Part shown: in pieces, positions 18,424 through 30,350 of the stretch | How positions within the stretch are numbered: the stretch's first letter is position 1 | Layout of the letters: each line of letters starts with the position of its first letter | Source: Pseudomonas sp. REP124 | Lineage (GTDB): Bacteria; Pseudomonadota; Gammaproteobacteria; Pseudomonadales; Pseudomonadaceae | Assembly: GCF_020164475.1 (NCBI RefSeq) | Contig: NZ_JAIQWX010000039.1 | Location: 1-46,008, forward strand | Reading direction: 5' to 3' | DNA: 46,008 bases | Notes under the pieces: model-generated | Databases searched by the model: none | What the model was told of the DNA's origin: nothing | Seen by the model: the letters and a program-made list of their open reading frames with translations, nothing else | Program-made: the position numbers and the translations under genes

Positions 18424-18722
18424 GTTGTTGGTCGGCCGGTTGACTGCCTTTGGGCAGTGACTGGTAGGATGTCGCCGCGCGGGAGCCTGCTCCCGCGTTG
18501 GCGTGTCTGGAGTACACGAATTTTTACAGCATGCGACTACGTTCGGATGCTGGCGGTATGGCCGGAAATGCTCCTGCTTTTCGAGCCGAAAGTACCGCAA
18601 TGAACCAAAAGACCAGGATCGTTGAATCGACGTGAGTTGGGTCCGGGCCTGTATTGGGGCTCAACGAGTTTGGCGAAGCTCAGGAGAGGTTTGCCGAACG
18701 TCCTCAAGAGTGCAGAAGACAT
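18424..18722 (+). other. dnaK-dnaJ intergenic region with two small hairpins
   Basis: The 299 bases hold no convincing gene. Stems occur at 18443-18458 (ACTGCC / GGCAGT, loop TTTG) and 18478-18497 (CGCGGGAGC / GCTCCCGCG, 2-base loop). The second has no T run and resembles the core of a decayed REP element. No sigma-32 promoter was found for dnaJ, so it may rely on read-through from dnaK past these stems. Confidence 0.5.
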
Positions 18723-20661
<1,939 letters not shown>

Positions 20662-20671
20662 AGCGCACTTG

Positions 20672-20707
20672 AAACCGGGTTCATGCACAATGTTTGAACC
20701 CGGTTTT
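20672..20707 (+). terminator. Terminator after dapB
   Basis: A perfect 12-bp stem AAACCGGGTTCA / TGAACCCGGTTT (20672-20683, 20695-20706) has an 11-base loop and ends in a short T run. It closes the dnaJ-dapB transcript before the carA leader. Confidence 0.88.
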
Positions 20708-20795
20708 ACACCGCCAAGCGACGACCTGTCGCATTCTCTGGCCTTTCGGGCTCATTGGCGGTAGACCAAAAAAGCCTTTTTCTGTAAGCTACAGC

Positions 20796-20813
20796 TTTAG
20801 TGTGTCCACTAAA
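20796..20813 (+). other. Small upstream hairpin in the carAB leader
   Basis: TTTAGTG / CACTAAA (20796-20802, 20807-20813) form a 7-bp stem with loop TGTC, 25 bases before the terminator-like stem. It could be a pause or alternative structure in an attenuation leader. A 5-3-5 palindrome CTGTA-AGC-TACAG sits just upstream (20782-20794). Confidence 0.4.
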
Positions 20814-20838
20814 AGCGCGCAGAATAATTCAGTGAAGA

Positions 20839-20875
20839 AGCGGGGTGACGTGTCCATACGTCACTCCGCTTTTTT
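20839..20875 (+). terminator. Attenuator-like terminator in the carAB leader
   Basis: A 13-bp stem (20839-20851, 20858-20870; one G-U pair) with loop GTCCAT is followed directly by six Ts, the form of an intrinsic terminator. It ends 45 bases before the carA start. dapB already has its own terminator at 20672-20707, so this second one most likely acts on transcripts starting in the carA leader. Confidence 0.8.
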
Positions 20876-20920
20876 ACAACCTGCGATCGCCCTTTCAGGC
20901 TTTATTTACGGGAGGTCTTC

Positions 20921-22057
20921 TTGACTAAGCCAGCCATACTCGCCCTTGCTGATGGCAGCATTTTTCGCGGCGAAGCCATTGGAGCCGACGGTCAGACCGT
21001 TGGTGAGGTCGTTTTCAACACCGCAATGACCGGCTATCAGGAAATCCTTACCGATCCTTCCTACGCCCAACAGATCGTTACCCTGACTTACCCGCACATC
21101 GGCAACACCGGCACCACGCCGGAAGACGCCGAGTCCAACCGCGTATGGTCCGCAGGCCTGGTCATCCGTGACCTGCCACTGGTTGCGAGCAACTGGCGTA
21201 ACACGATGTCCCTGTCCGATTACCTCAAGGCCAACAACGTTGTAGCCATCGCCGGTATCGACACCCGCCGCCTGACGCGCATCCTGCGTGAAAAAGGCGC
21301 GCAGAACGGCTGCATCATGGCCGGTGACAACATTTCCGAAGAAGCCGCCATCGCCGCAGCCCGGGGTTTCCCTGGCCTGAAGGGCATGGACTTGGCGAAA
21401 GTCGTCAGCACCAAGGACACCTACGAGTGGCGTTCGACGGTCTGGGACCTGAAGACCGACAGTCACGCGACCATCGAAGCTGCTGATCTGCCGTACCACG
21501 TCGTGGCCTACGACTACGGCGTCAAGGTGAACATCCTGCGCATGCTGGTCGAGCGCGGTTGCCGCGTCACCGTGGTTCCTGCGCAGACGCCTGCTGCCGA
21601 CGTGCTGGCAATGAATCCGGATGGCGTGTTCCTGTCCAACGGCCCTGGCGATCCGGAGCCTTGCGACTACGCGATCCAGGCGATCAAGGATGTGCTGGAA
21701 ACCGAAATTCCGGTCTTCGGTATCTGCCTCGGTCACCAACTGCTGGCTCTGGCTTCCGGCGCCAAGACCCTGAAAATGGGCCACGGCCACCACGGTGCCA
21801 ACCACCCGGTCCAGGATCTGGACACCGGCGTCGTGATGATCACCAGCCAGAACCACGGTTTCGCGGTAGACGAAGCGACCCTGCCTGCCAACGTTCGCGC
21901 GATCCACAAATCGCTGTTCGATGGCACCCTGCAAGGGATCGAGCGTACCGACAAGAGCGCCTTCAGCTTCCAGGGTCACCCTGAAGCCAGCCCTGGCCCG
22001 AACGACGTAGCGCCACTGTTCGATCGCTTCATCAACGAGATGGCCAAGCGACGCTGA
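20921..22057 (+). CDS. carA: Carbamoyl-phosphate synthase small subunit CarA, 378 residues
   Basis: CarA is the glutaminase subunit that feeds ammonia to CarB for carbamoyl phosphate, used for both arginine and pyrimidines. The N-terminal domain ([20 protein letters not shown]) is followed by a class I glutamine amidotransferase domain. The catalytic cysteine is in FGICLGHQ (C269), and the partner His-Glu is in GHPEASPGP. The start is TTG at 20921, five bases after GGGAGG; no ATG fits the conserved N-terminus. The leader has an attenuator-like stem. carB follows after 118 bases that contain no gene. Confidence 0.98.
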   Translation: MTKPAILALADGSIFRGEAIGADGQTVGEVVFNTAMTGYQEILTDPSYAQQIVTLTYPHIGNTGTTPEDAESNRVWSAGLVIRDLPLVASNWRNTMSLSDYLKANNVVAIAGIDTRRLTRILREKGAQNGCIMAGDNISEEAAIAAARGFPGLKGMDLAKVVSTKDTYEWRSTVWDLKTDSHATIEAADLPYHVVAYDYGVKVNILRMLVERGCRVTVVPAQTPAADVLAMNPDGVFLSNGPGDPEPCDYAIQAIKDVLETEIPVFGICLGHQLLALASGAKTLKMGHGHHGANHPVQDLDTGVVMITSQNHGFAVDEATLPANVRAIHKSLFDGTLQGIERTDKSAFSFQGHPEASPGPNDVAPLFDRFINEMAKRR

Positions 22058-22175
22058 TCGCTCGCCCTGATGTAGCAAAGCTTGAGGGCGGTCCCGATAC
22101 CGGTGGCCCCCTCAAGTCTTCAAAGATTGAACAAGACGGCTTGCCGACTGACCTGCGGATTTGAGTGACAAACCC

Positions 22176-25100
22176 ATGCCAAAACGTACAGACATTAAAA
22201 GCATCCTGATTCTCGGCGCTGGCCCGATCGTGATCGGCCAGGCCTGCGAATTCGACTACTCCGGCGCCCAGGCTTGTAAAGCCCTGCGCGAAGAGGGCTA
22301 TCGCGTCATCCTGGTGAACTCCAACCCGGCCACCATCATGACCGACCCGGCCATGGCCGACGCGACCTACATCGAGCCGATCAAGTGGCAGACCGTTGCC
22401 AAGATCATCGAGAAAGAGCGTCCGGACGCACTGCTGCCGACCATGGGTGGCCAGACTGCCCTGAACTGCGCCCTGGACCTGGAGCGCGAAGGCGTTCTGG
22501 AGAAGTTCGGCGTGGAAATGATCGGTGCCAACGCCGACACCATCGACAAAGCCGAAGACCGTTCGCGTTTCGACAAGGCCATGAAGGCCATCGGTCTGGA
22601 ATGCCCGCGCTCCGGCATCGCCCACAGCATGGAAGAGGCCAACGCGGTTCTCGAGAAGCTGGGCTTCCCGTGCATCATCCGTCCGTCCTTCACCATGGGC
22701 GGCACCGGTGGCGGTATCGCTTACAACCGTGAAGAATTCGAAGAAATCTGCGCCCGCGGTCTGGATCTGTCTCCGACCAAAGAGCTGCTGATCGACGAAT
22801 CCCTGATCGGCTGGAAAGAATATGAAATGGAAGTTGTCCGCGACAAAAAGGACAACTGCATCATCGTCTGCTCGATCGAAAACTTTGACCCGATGGGCGT
22901 GCACACCGGTGACTCGATCACCGTGGCTCCAGCGCAGACCCTGACCGACAAGGAATACCAGATCATGCGCAACGCCTCTCTGGCGGTATTGCGCGAGATC
23001 GGCGTGGAAACCGGCGGTTCCAACGTTCAGTTCGGTATCTGCCCGGACACTGGCCGCATGGTCGTGATCGAGATGAACCCGCGTGTGTCCCGTTCCTCGG
23101 CACTGGCTTCGAAAGCCACCGGCTTCCCGATCGCCAAGGTCGCGGCCAAGCTGGCTGTGGGTTACACCCTCGACGAGCTGTCGAACGACATCACCGGCGG
23201 CAAGACCCCGGCGTCCTTCGAGCCGTCCATCGACTACGTGGTTACCAAGCTGCCACGCTTTGCCTTCGAGAAATTCGCCAAGGCTGACGCACGCCTGACC
23301 ACTCAGATGAAGTCGGTCGGTGAAGTCATGGCCATCGGCCGTACTTTCCAGGAATCCCTGCAGAAAGCTCTGCGCGGTCTGGAAGTGGGCGTTTGCGGTC
23401 TGGACGAGAAGCTCGATCTGAGCAACCCGGACAGCATGAGCATCCTCAAGCGCGAGCTGACCGTGCCGGGCGCCGAGCGTATCTGGTACGTGGCTGATGC
23501 CTTCCGCGCCGGCCTGAGCGTCGAAGACATCTTCGGCATGAACATGATCGATCCATGGTTCCTGGTACAGATCGAAGATCTGATCAAGGAAGAAGAGAAG
23601 GTCAAGACCCTCGGTCTGTCCGCCATTGATCGCAATCTGATGTTCCGCCTCAAGCGAAAGGGCTTCTCCGACCAGCGTCTGGCCAAGCTGCTGGGCGTCA
23701 CCGAGAAGAACCTGCGCACTCACCGCCAGAAGCTGGAAGTGTTCCCGGTCTACAAGCGCGTCGACACCTGTGCCGCCGAGTTCGCCACCGACACCGCTTA
23801 CCTGTATTCGACCTACGAGGAAGAGTGCGAAGCAGCGCCGTCCGGCCGTGACAAGATCATCATCCTCGGCGGCGGTCCTAACCGTATCGGCCAGGGTATC
23901 GAGTTCGACTACTGCTGCGTACACGCGGCGCTGGCTCTGCGTGACGACGGTTACGAGACCATCATGGTCAACTGCAACCCGGAAACCGTTTCCACCGACT
24001 ACGACACCTCCGATCGTCTGTACTTCGAACCAGTGACCTTGGAAGACGTGCTGGAAATCGTTCGTGTCGAGAAGCCAAAAGGCGTGATCGTCCAGTACGG
24101 CGGCCAGACTCCGTTGAAACTGGCTCGCGCCCTGGAAGCGGCTGGCGTACCAATCATTGGCACCAGTCCTGACGCCATCGACCGTGCGGAAGACCGTGAG
24201 CGCTTCCAGCAAATGGTTGAGCGCCTGAATCTGCGTCAGCCGCCAAACGCCACTGTGCGCAGTGAAGACGAAGCTGTTCGTGCCGCTGCCAAGATCGGTT
24301 ACCCGCTGGTAGTTCGTCCGTCCTACGTATTGGGCGGCCGTGCAATGGAAATCGTCTACAAGGAAGAGGAACTCAAGCGTTACCTGCGCGAAGCCGTGCA
24401 GGTGTCCAACGACAGTCCGGTGCTGCTTGACCACTTCCTCAACTGCGCCATCGAGATGGACGTGGATGCGGTCAGCGACGGCAAGGACGTAGTGATCGGC
24501 GCGATCATGCAGCACATCGAACAGGCGGGCGTGCACTCCGGTGACTCCGCGTGCTCGCTGCCGCCGTACTCGCTGCCGGCGCACATCCAGGACGAGATGC
24601 GTGAACAGGTCAAGAAAATGGCCCTGGAACTGGGCGTGGTCGGCCTGATGAACGTACAGCTCGCGCTGCAAGGCGAAGATATCTACGTCATCGAAGTCAA
24701 CCCGCGTGCTTCCCGTACCGTACCGTTCGTGTCCAAGTGCATCGGTGTTTCCCTGGCAATGATCGCCGCGCGCGTGATGGCCGGTAAGACCCTGAAAGAA
24801 CTGGGCTTCACCAAGGAAATCATCCCGAACTTCTACAGCGTGAAAGAGGCGGTGTTCCCATTCGCCAAATTCCCGGGTGTCGACCCGATCCTCGGCCCAG
24901 AGATGAAGTCCACCGGTGAAGTCATGGGTGTGGGCGATACCTTCGGCGAAGCTTTCGCCAAGGCCCAGATGGGTGCCAGCGAAGTGCTGCCGACTGGCGG
25001 TACTGCTTTTATCAGCGTGCGTGATGACGACAAGCCACTGGTTGCCGGTGTTGCTCGCGATCTGATCAACTTGGGCTTCGAAGTGGTCGCCACTGCCGGT

Positions 25101-25397
25101 ACCGCCAAGCTGATCGAAGCGGCGGGTCTGAAAGTGCGCCGCGTGAACAAGGTGACCGAAGGCCGTCCGCACGTGGTCGACATGATCAAGAACGACGAAG
25201 TCACCCTGATCATCAACACCACCGAAGGTCGTCAGTCGATCGCTGACTCCTACTCCATCCGTCGCAATGCTCTGCAGCACAAGATTTACTGCACCACCAC
25301 CATTGCTGCTGGCGAAGCGATCTGCGAAGCGCTGAAGTTCGGTCCCGAGAAGACCGTGCGCCGCTTGCAGGATCTACACGCAGGATTGAAGGCATGA
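22176..25397 (+). CDS. carB: Carbamoyl-phosphate synthase large subunit CarB, 1073 residues
   Basis: CarB makes carbamoyl phosphate from bicarbonate, ammonia and two ATP. Two homologous ATP-grasp halves are evident (about 1-400 and 550-935; both begin with an [17 protein letters not shown] motif). An oligomerisation domain lies between them, and the C-terminal MGS-like domain (from [19 protein letters not shown]) is where UMP and ornithine act in E. coli. The length equals the E. coli protein. The ATG at 22176 ([22 protein letters not shown]) is canonical; a GTG 15 bases upstream is less likely. Its stop overlaps the greA start (ATGA). Confidence 0.99.
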   Translation: MPKRTDIKSILILGAGPIVIGQACEFDYSGAQACKALREEGYRVILVNSNPATIMTDPAMADATYIEPIKWQTVAKIIEKERPDALLPTMGGQTALNCALDLEREGVLEKFGVEMIGANADTIDKAEDRSRFDKAMKAIGLECPRSGIAHSMEEANAVLEKLGFPCIIRPSFTMGGTGGGIAYNREEFEEICARGLDLSPTKELLIDESLIGWKEYEMEVVRDKKDNCIIVCSIENFDPMGVHTGDSITVAPAQTLTDKEYQIMRNASLAVLREIGVETGGSNVQFGICPDTGRMVVIEMNPRVSRSSALASKATGFPIAKVAAKLAVGYTLDELSNDITGGKTPASFEPSIDYVVTKLPRFAFEKFAKADARLTTQMKSVGEVMAIGRTFQESLQKALRGLEVGVCGLDEKLDLSNPDSMSILKRELTVPGAERIWYVADAFRAGLSVEDIFGMNMIDPWFLVQIEDLIKEEEKVKTLGLSAIDRNLMFRLKRKGFSDQRLAKLLGVTEKNLRTHRQKLEVFPVYKRVDTCAAEFATDTAYLYSTYEEECEAAPSGRDKIIILGGGPNRIGQGIEFDYCCVHAALALRDDGYETIMVNCNPETVSTDYDTSDRLYFEPVTLEDVLEIVRVEKPKGVIVQYGGQTPLKLARALEAAGVPIIGTSPDAIDRAEDRERFQQMVERLNLRQPPNATVRSEDEAVRAAAKIGYPLVVRPSYVLGGRAMEIVYKEEELKRYLREAVQVSNDSPVLLDHFLNCAIEMDVDAVSDGKDVVIGAIMQHIEQAGVHSGDSACSLPPYSLPAHIQDEMREQVKKMALELGVVGLMNVQLALQGEDIYVIEVNPRASRTVPFVSKCIGVSLAMIAARVMAGKTLKELGFTKEIIPNFYSVKEAVFPFAKFPGVDPILGPEMKSTGEVMGVGDTFGEAFAKAQMGASEVLPTGGTAFISVRDDDKPLVAGVARDLINLGFEVVATAGTAKLIEAAGLKVRRVNKVTEGRPHVVDMIKNDEVTLIINTTEGRQSIADSYSIRRNALQHKIYCTTTIAAGEAICEALKFGPEKTVRRLQDLHAGLKA

Positions 25398-25876
25398 GCA
25401 TAACCAAGTACCCAATGACCGTTCAGGGCGCTCGCGCCCTGGAAGAAGAGTTGACGCACCTCAGCAAGGTCGAGCGCCCGCGCTTGAGCCAGGCTATTGG
25501 CGAAGCGCGTGAGCTGGGCGACCTCAAGGAAAACGCGGAATACCATGCTGCTCGCGAAGAACAGGGTATGGTTGAGGCGCGGATCCGTGATATCGAAGGC
25601 CGCATGCAGAACGCTGTGGTGATCGATGTCACGACCATTCCTCACTCCGGCAAGGTGATTTTCGGTACGACCGTCGAAATCGCCAACGTCGAAACGGATG
25701 AAAGTGTGACTTACCAGATTGTTGGTGAGGACGAGGCAGACATCAAACTCGGCAAGATCTCCGTCGGTTCACCTATTGCCCGCGCCTTGATCGCCAAGGA
25801 AGAAGGCGATGTGGTTGTGGTGAAAACGCCGAGTGGCGTGATCGAGTACGAGATTGTTGAAGTTCGTCACATCTGA
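25394..25876 (+). CDS. greA: Transcription elongation factor GreA, 160 residues
   Basis: GreA enters the secondary channel of stalled RNA polymerase and stimulates cleavage of backtracked RNA. The N-terminal coiled coil holds the acidic tip within [25 protein letters not shown]. The FKBP-like C-terminal domain (about 80-160) ends [13 protein letters not shown]. The first ATG overlaps the carB stop, which favours 25394 over an internal ATG at codon 8. The carA-carB-greA order suggests one operon. Confidence 0.98.
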   Translation: MSITKYPMTVQGARALEEELTHLSKVERPRLSQAIGEARELGDLKENAEYHAAREEQGMVEARIRDIEGRMQNAVVIDVTTIPHSGKVIFGTTVEIANVETDESVTYQIVGEDEADIKLGKISVGSPIARALIAKEEGDVVVVKTPSGVIEYEIVEVRHI

Positions 25877-26309
25877 AGGTGAGCGCCCGCTTCGTGCGGG
25901 CGCCGTCCTTTGGCAACTGGCTCAGATGCTGTGGGTCGGCGGTTTGTGGTTGTTGCAAATCGGCTTGCTGCCGGTGCTGGGTCGAATTGACCTGGCGCCG
26001 CTGCTGGTCGACGAGATTGCCTCTGTTTTGTATGCCGTGACGGTGGGATTTGCTGCGGCGTGCGTGATTTTTCAGGTTCTGGTGCTGGTTCAGGCCGAGG
26101 GCCTTGCCAGTCTGTGGCGGGATATTCGCGGGCAACTGCTGTTGATGGCGCTGTATGCGTGTGCGATGTATTTCGCGGTGCGTGTTGGTTGGCCGGAGGC
26201 GGTGCGCTGGCAGGTGTTCAGCTATCTTGTACTGGGTTTTTCCGGGCTGCTGCTGGTGTTGCAGGCGGTGCCGGGATGGAGTGGCAGGGTGCGCGAAGCA
26301 CACCCTTGA
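25854..26309 (+). CDS. Small membrane protein, DUF4149-like, about 151 residues
   Basis: Function is unknown. Four hydrophobic segments are visible, starting at [26 protein letters not shown], then [44 protein letters not shown] and [19 protein letters not shown]. The pattern resembles DUF4149 proteins found after greA in pseudomonads; the name is from memory and not checked. The start is uncertain: TTG codons at 25854 or 25857 overlap greA, while the first ATG (25926) would cut off the conserved [14 protein letters not shown]-rich hairpin (GCGCCCGC / GCGGGCGC) lies inside the first codons. Confidence 0.7.
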   Translation: MLKFVTSEGERPLRAGAVLWQLAQMLWVGGLWLLQIGLLPVLGRIDLAPLLVDEIASVLYAVTVGFAAACVIFQVLVLVQAEGLASLWRDIRGQLLLMALYACAMYFAVRVGWPEAVRWQVFSYLVLGFSGLLLVLQAVPGWSGRVREAHP

Positions 26310-26318
26310 CCCTTGCCA

Positions 26319-26627
26319 TCACTTGAAGCGATGGACGTTTGACAGCTGCTTGTTGACGCTGAAGTTCTTGCGGTAAATCAACGCCATCTTGCCGATGACC
26401 TGAACCAGGTCCGCCTTGCCGACCTTGCACAGTTCTGCAATGGACGCCAGGCGCGATTCGCGATCCAGGATGTTGAGCTTGATCTTGATCAGCTCGTGAT
26501 CCGCCAAAGCGCGTTCAAGTTCGGCTAACACACCTTCAGTCAAACCGTTGTCTGCCACAATCAGAACTGGTTTCAGATGGTGGCCAATGGATTTGTACTG
26601 TTTCTTCTGCTCTTGAGTGAGCGGCAT
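26319..26627 (-). CDS. yhbY: Ribosome assembly RNA-binding protein YhbY, 102 residues
   Basis: YhbY is a CRM-domain protein that binds pre-50S particles. Nearly the whole chain is the CRM fold, with LKPVLIVADNGLTEGVLAELERALADHELIKIKLN and a conserved basic C-terminus. The start at 26627 is chosen because MPLTQEQKKQYKSIGHHLKP matches the family and AAGGG lies upstream; a frame from 26669 is a run-in. It is convergent with the membrane protein gene and divergent from rlmE, another 50S-assembly gene. Confidence 0.95.
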   Translation of the reverse strand: MPLTQEQKKQYKSIGHHLKPVLIVADNGLTEGVLAELERALADHELIKIKLNILDRESRLASIAELCKVGKADLVQVIGKMALIYRKNFSVNKQLSNVHRFK

Positions 26628-26631
26628 AAAT

Positions 26632-26674
26632 CTGACCCTTTCGTCTGGATTCTGTAAAATGGCGGCCATTTTAC
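26632..26674. promoter_or_regulatory. Divergent yhbY / rlmE promoters sharing a palindrome
   Basis: GTAAAATGG-CGG-CCATTTTAC (26654-26674) is a perfect 9-3-9 inverted repeat that puts a TAAAAT -10 on each strand, face to face. For rlmE a -35 CTGACC (26632-26637) lies 17 bases upstream of TAAAAT (26655-26660). The yhbY side (TAAAAT at 26668-26673) has no good -35. Confidence 0.6.
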
Positions 26675-26729
26675 CCGAGGGCTCGTTGATCCGCCCAATT
26701 AATCACGACCCTAATCATCGAGGTGCCCA

Positions 26730-27359
26730 GTGGCGCGTTCCAAGACAAGCCTTGGTTGGCTGAAAAGACATGTCAACGATCCCTATGTGAAGCAGGCGCA
26801 GAAGGATGGCTACCGCTCGCGTGCGAGTTACAAGCTTCTGGAAATCCAGGAGAAATACAAACTGATCCGCCCGGGGATGAGTGTGGTCGACCTGGGCGCT
26901 GCGCCTGGAGGCTGGTCGCAGGTCGCCAGTCGGCTGATCGGTGGTCAGGGGCGTCTGATCGCCTCGGACATTCTGGAAATGGACGGCATTCCGGACGTGA
27001 CGTTCATCCAGGGGGATTTCACCGAGGACGCAGTGCTCGCGCAGATCCTTGAAGCTGTAGGTAATTCGCAAGTGGACCTTGTGATTTCCGATATGGCCCC
27101 CAATATGAGTGGTACACCTGAAGTGGACATGCCCAAAGCCATGTTTCTTTGCGAACTGGCGCTTGATTTGGCGGATCGGATCCTCAAACCGGGTGGCAAT
27201 TTTGTGATCAAGATTTTCCAGGGCGAGGGTTTCGATGTTTACCTGAAGGACGCTCGCAAGAAGTTCGACAAGATCCAGATGATCAAGCCGGACTCTTCCC
27301 GTGGCAGCTCTCGCGAGCAGTACATGCTGGCCTGGGGCTATCGCGGCGGAAACGTCTAA
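26730..27359 (+). CDS. rlmE: 23S rRNA (uridine 2'-O) methyltransferase RlmE (FtsJ/RrmJ), 209 residues
   Basis: RlmE methylates U2552 in the 23S A loop, a late 50S assembly step. The SAM-binding motif [15 protein letters not shown] is at 52-66. The catalytic K-D-K-E set is complete: K35, D121 ([11 protein letters not shown]), K161 and E196. These correspond to K38, D124, K164 and E199 of E. coli with a constant offset of three. The start codon is GTG at 26730, giving [22 protein letters not shown]. It sits upstream of ftsH, as in E. coli. Confidence 0.98.
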   Translation: MARSKTSLGWLKRHVNDPYVKQAQKDGYRSRASYKLLEIQEKYKLIRPGMSVVDLGAAPGGWSQVASRLIGGQGRLIASDILEMDGIPDVTFIQGDFTEDAVLAQILEAVGNSQVDLVISDMAPNMSGTPEVDMPKAMFLCELALDLADRILKPGGNFVIKIFQGEGFDVYLKDARKKFDKIQMIKPDSSRGSSREQYMLAWGYRGGNV

Positions 27360-27554
27360 AGTGAGGTTTTTCGTCGGGTCGATAGGTTTTTCGTATTTCG
27401 TCCGACAGGCATTAACGAATATTGTGTAGAAAGTGTTTCACAAAGGGTTACAGACGGCGCCTGCCAAGCCGTAGGTAATGTAGTAAGTTAGGCCGGTGAA
27501 TATCATGCGAAGCGCGCGTCATCAGCAGCGGCGCTTGCTTCAGAGGGTAGTTAA

Positions 27555-29474
27555 TTGAACGATATGGCAAAGAATCTGATCCTGTGGTTGATCATCGCGG
27601 CTGTCCTGGTGACGGTGATGAACAACTTCTCCAGCCCTAACGAGCCGCAGACCCTTAACTATTCCGACTTCATCCAGCAGGTCAAGGATGGCAAGGTCGA
27701 GCGCGTGGCTGTTGATGGCTACGTGATTACCGGTAAGCGCAACGATGGCGATAGCTTCAAGACCATTCGTCCTGCCATTCAGGACAACGGCCTGATTGGT
27801 GACCTGGTCGATAACCACGTCGTGGTCGAAGGCAAGCAGCCTGAACAGCAAAGCATCTGGACCCAGCTCCTGGTCGCAAGCTTCCCGATCCTGGTGATCA
27901 TTGCCGTATTCATGTTCTTCATGCGGCAGATGCAGGGCGGTGCCGGCGGGAAGGGCGGGCCGATGAGCTTCGGTAAGAGCAAGGCTCGCCTGCTCTCCGA
28001 AGATCAAGTCAAAACCACGCTGGCCGACGTTGCCGGTTGCGACGAAGCCAAGGAAGAAGTTGGCGAGCTCGTAGAATTCCTCCGTGACCCGGGCAAGTTC
28101 CAGCGTCTGGGTGGTCGCATCCCTCGCGGCGTACTGATGGTCGGTCCTCCAGGTACTGGTAAAACCCTCCTGGCCAAAGCCATCGCCGGCGAAGCAAAAG
28201 TCCCTTTCTTTACCATTTCCGGTTCCGACTTCGTCGAAATGTTCGTTGGTGTGGGCGCCAGCCGCGTTCGCGATATGTTCGAACAGGCCAAGAAACATGC
28301 TCCATGCATCATCTTCATCGATGAAATTGACGCCGTCGGTCGCCACCGTGGCGCCGGTATGGGCGGTGGTCACGATGAGCGCGAGCAGACTCTCAACCAG
28401 TTGCTGGTAGAGATGGACGGCTTCGAAATGAACGACGGCATCATCGTGATTGCGGCGACCAACCGTCCAGACGTGCTTGACCCGGCTCTGCTGCGACCAG
28501 GCCGTTTCGACCGTCAGGTTGTGGTGGGTCTGCCGGATATCCGTGGTCGTGAACAGATTCTCAAGGTTCACATGCGCAAAGTGCCAATGGGTGACGATGT
28601 TGCTCCAGCCGTAATCGCGCGCGGAACACCTGGCTTCTCTGGTGCCGACCTTGCCAACCTGGTAAACGAGGCGTCACTGTTCGCCGCTCGTGCAGGCAAG
28701 CGCCTCGTCGAGATGAAAGAATTCGAACTGGCAAAAGACAAGATCATGATGGGCGCTGAGCGCAAATCCATGGTCATGTCCGAGAAAGAAAAGCAGAACA
28801 CTGCTTACCATGAAGCGGGCCACGCCATTGTTGGTCGCGTCGTGCCTGAGCATGATCCGGTGTATAAGGTTTCGATCATTCCGCGCGGTCGTGCGCTGGG
28901 TGTAACGATGTTCCTGCCGGAAGAAGATCGCTACAGCTTGTCCAAGCGTGCCCTGATCAGTCAGATCTGCTCGCTTTACGGTGGTCGTATCGCTGAAGAA
29001 ATGACTTTGGGCTTCGATGGTGTGACCACCGGCGCTTCCAACGACATCATGCGTGCCAGCCAGATTGCGCGGAACATGGTGACCAAGTGGGGTCTGTCGG
29101 AAAAACTCGGTCCGCTGATGTATGCCGAAGAAGAAGGTGAGGTATTCCTCGGTCGCGGCGGCGGTGGTCAGAATGCCAGCTTCTCGGGTGAGACCGCGAA
29201 ACTGATCGACTCCGAAGTCCGCAGCATCATCGACCATTGCTATGGCACTGCGAAGCAGATCCTCACGGACAACCGTGACAAGCTCGACGCCATGGCTGAT
29301 GCCCTTATGAAGTACGAAACCATCGATGCCGAACAGATCGATGACATCATGGCAGGTCGCACTCCTCGCGAACCTCGTGATTGGTCGGGTGGCACAGGTA
29401 CCTCCGGAACACCTCCGGTAGTGCAGGATGAGCGTCCGCAAACACCTATCGGCGGTCCTGCTGCTGACGTTTAA
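27555..29474 (+). CDS. ftsH: Membrane AAA+ zinc protease FtsH, 639 residues
   Basis: FtsH is a membrane-anchored hexameric protease that degrades misassembled membrane proteins and, in E. coli, sigma-32 and LpxC. Two membrane segments (about 8-25 and 103-122) flank a periplasmic domain. The AAA+ domain has Walker A GPPGTGKT (near 197), Walker B IIFIDEID, and the second region of homology. The zinc site HEAGH is near 419. The C-terminus is Pro/Thr-rich. AGAGGG at 27542-27547 is correctly placed for TTG at 27555 and too far from the ATG at 27564, so TTG is preferred; the ATG remains possible (636 residues). folP follows after 8 bases. Confidence 0.97.
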   Translation: MNDMAKNLILWLIIAAVLVTVMNNFSSPNEPQTLNYSDFIQQVKDGKVERVAVDGYVITGKRNDGDSFKTIRPAIQDNGLIGDLVDNHVVVEGKQPEQQSIWTQLLVASFPILVIIAVFMFFMRQMQGGAGGKGGPMSFGKSKARLLSEDQVKTTLADVAGCDEAKEEVGELVEFLRDPGKFQRLGGRIPRGVLMVGPPGTGKTLLAKAIAGEAKVPFFTISGSDFVEMFVGVGASRVRDMFEQAKKHAPCIIFIDEIDAVGRHRGAGMGGGHDEREQTLNQLLVEMDGFEMNDGIIVIAATNRPDVLDPALLRPGRFDRQVVVGLPDIRGREQILKVHMRKVPMGDDVAPAVIARGTPGFSGADLANLVNEASLFAARAGKRLVEMKEFELAKDKIMMGAERKSMVMSEKEKQNTAYHEAGHAIVGRVVPEHDPVYKVSIIPRGRALGVTMFLPEEDRYSLSKRALISQICSLYGGRIAEEMTLGFDGVTTGASNDIMRASQIARNMVTKWGLSEKLGPLMYAEEEGEVFLGRGGGGQNASFSGETAKLIDSEVRSIIDHCYGTAKQILTDNRDKLDAMADALMKYETIDAEQIDDIMAGRTPREPRDWSGGTGTSGTPPVVQDERPQTPIGGPAADV

Positions 29475-29482
29475 GGTTTGAA

Positions 29483-30334
29483 ATGACTTCTGTTCAGTCC
29501 TCGACCCGGTTGCCTTGCGGCAACCGGGTTCTTGATTTGGCCCTGACACATGTCATGGGTATTCTCAACGTCACTCCCGATTCCTTTTCCGATGGCGGCA
29601 AGTACAGTCAGCTCGATGCGGCTTTGCGCCACGCCGAAGCCATGGTGGCGACCGGGGCAACTCTGATCGATGTTGGCGGTGAGTCGACGCGCCCAGGCGC
29701 CAAGGCCGTATCGCCGCTGGAGGAGCTCGAGCGTGTTGCGCCGATCGTTGAGCGCATTCACCGCGAGCTGGATGTCATTATTTCCGTCGATACTTCTACG
29801 CCAGCCGTTATGCGTGAAACGGCGCGATTGGGTGCCGGACTGATCAATGACGTGCGCTCATTGCGTCGTGACGGTGCGCTTGATGCGGCGGCGGCGACAG
29901 GATTGCCGGTGTGTCTGATGCACATGCTCGGTGAACCTGGCGACATGCAGGACAATCCTCAATATCAGGATGTCACGAAGGAAGTGGGTGAGTTTCTTGC
30001 CGAGCGCATGGCTCGGTGTGAGTCGGCGGGTATTCCTGTCGAGCGAATCATTCTCGATCCAGGGTTCGGCTTCGCAAAAACGTTGCAGCACAATCTAAGC
30101 TTGTTCAAACATATGGAAGCTTTGCATGCCTTCGGCAGACCCCTGTTGGTCGGGGTTTCGCGCAAGAGCATGATAGGGCAGGCGTTGAATCGGCCGGTGG
30201 GCGAGCGCCTCTATGGCGGCCTTGCCCTGGCGGCGCTGGCTTCGCAAAAAGGTGCGCGTATATTGCGCGTCCATGATGTAGCCGAAACAGTCGATGTGGT
30301 GAAGATGATCGCCGCAGTGGAATCAGCCGAATAA
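29483..30334 (+). CDS. folP: Dihydropteroate synthase FolP, 283 residues
   Basis: FolP joins p-aminobenzoate to the pterin diphosphate in folate synthesis and is the sulfonamide target. The TIM-barrel signature loops are present: [56 protein letters not shown] and [10 protein letters not shown]. It is coupled closely to ftsH (8-base gap), and glmM follows after 16 bases, the same ftsH-folP-glmM order as in E. coli. Confidence 0.98.
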   Translation: MTSVQSSTRLPCGNRVLDLALTHVMGILNVTPDSFSDGGKYSQLDAALRHAEAMVATGATLIDVGGESTRPGAKAVSPLEELERVAPIVERIHRELDVIISVDTSTPAVMRETARLGAGLINDVRSLRRDGALDAAAATGLPVCLMHMLGEPGDMQDNPQYQDVTKEVGEFLAERMARCESAGIPVERIILDPGFGFAKTLQHNLSLFKHMEALHAFGRPLLVGVSRKSMIGQALNRPVGERLYGGLALAALASQKGARILRVHDVAETVDVVKMIAAVESAE

Positions 30335-30350
30335 GAATGATGGAGCGTTT

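Noticed and set aside
18443..18497. Terminator between dnaK and dnaJ
   Set aside because: Both stems lack a T run on the plus strand, so full termination is not supported.
20727..20747. ArgR-type half site (TGTCGC) in the region before carA
   Set aside because: The motif TGTCGC occurs once but is not followed by the AA expected eight bases later, so it does not fit the operator pattern I know.
22032..25280. A 1082-codon open frame antisense to carB
   Set aside because: It mirrors carB codon use on the opposite strand, has no ribosome site and no recognisable domain; carB itself is certain. Long antisense frames are common in GC-rich coding DNA.
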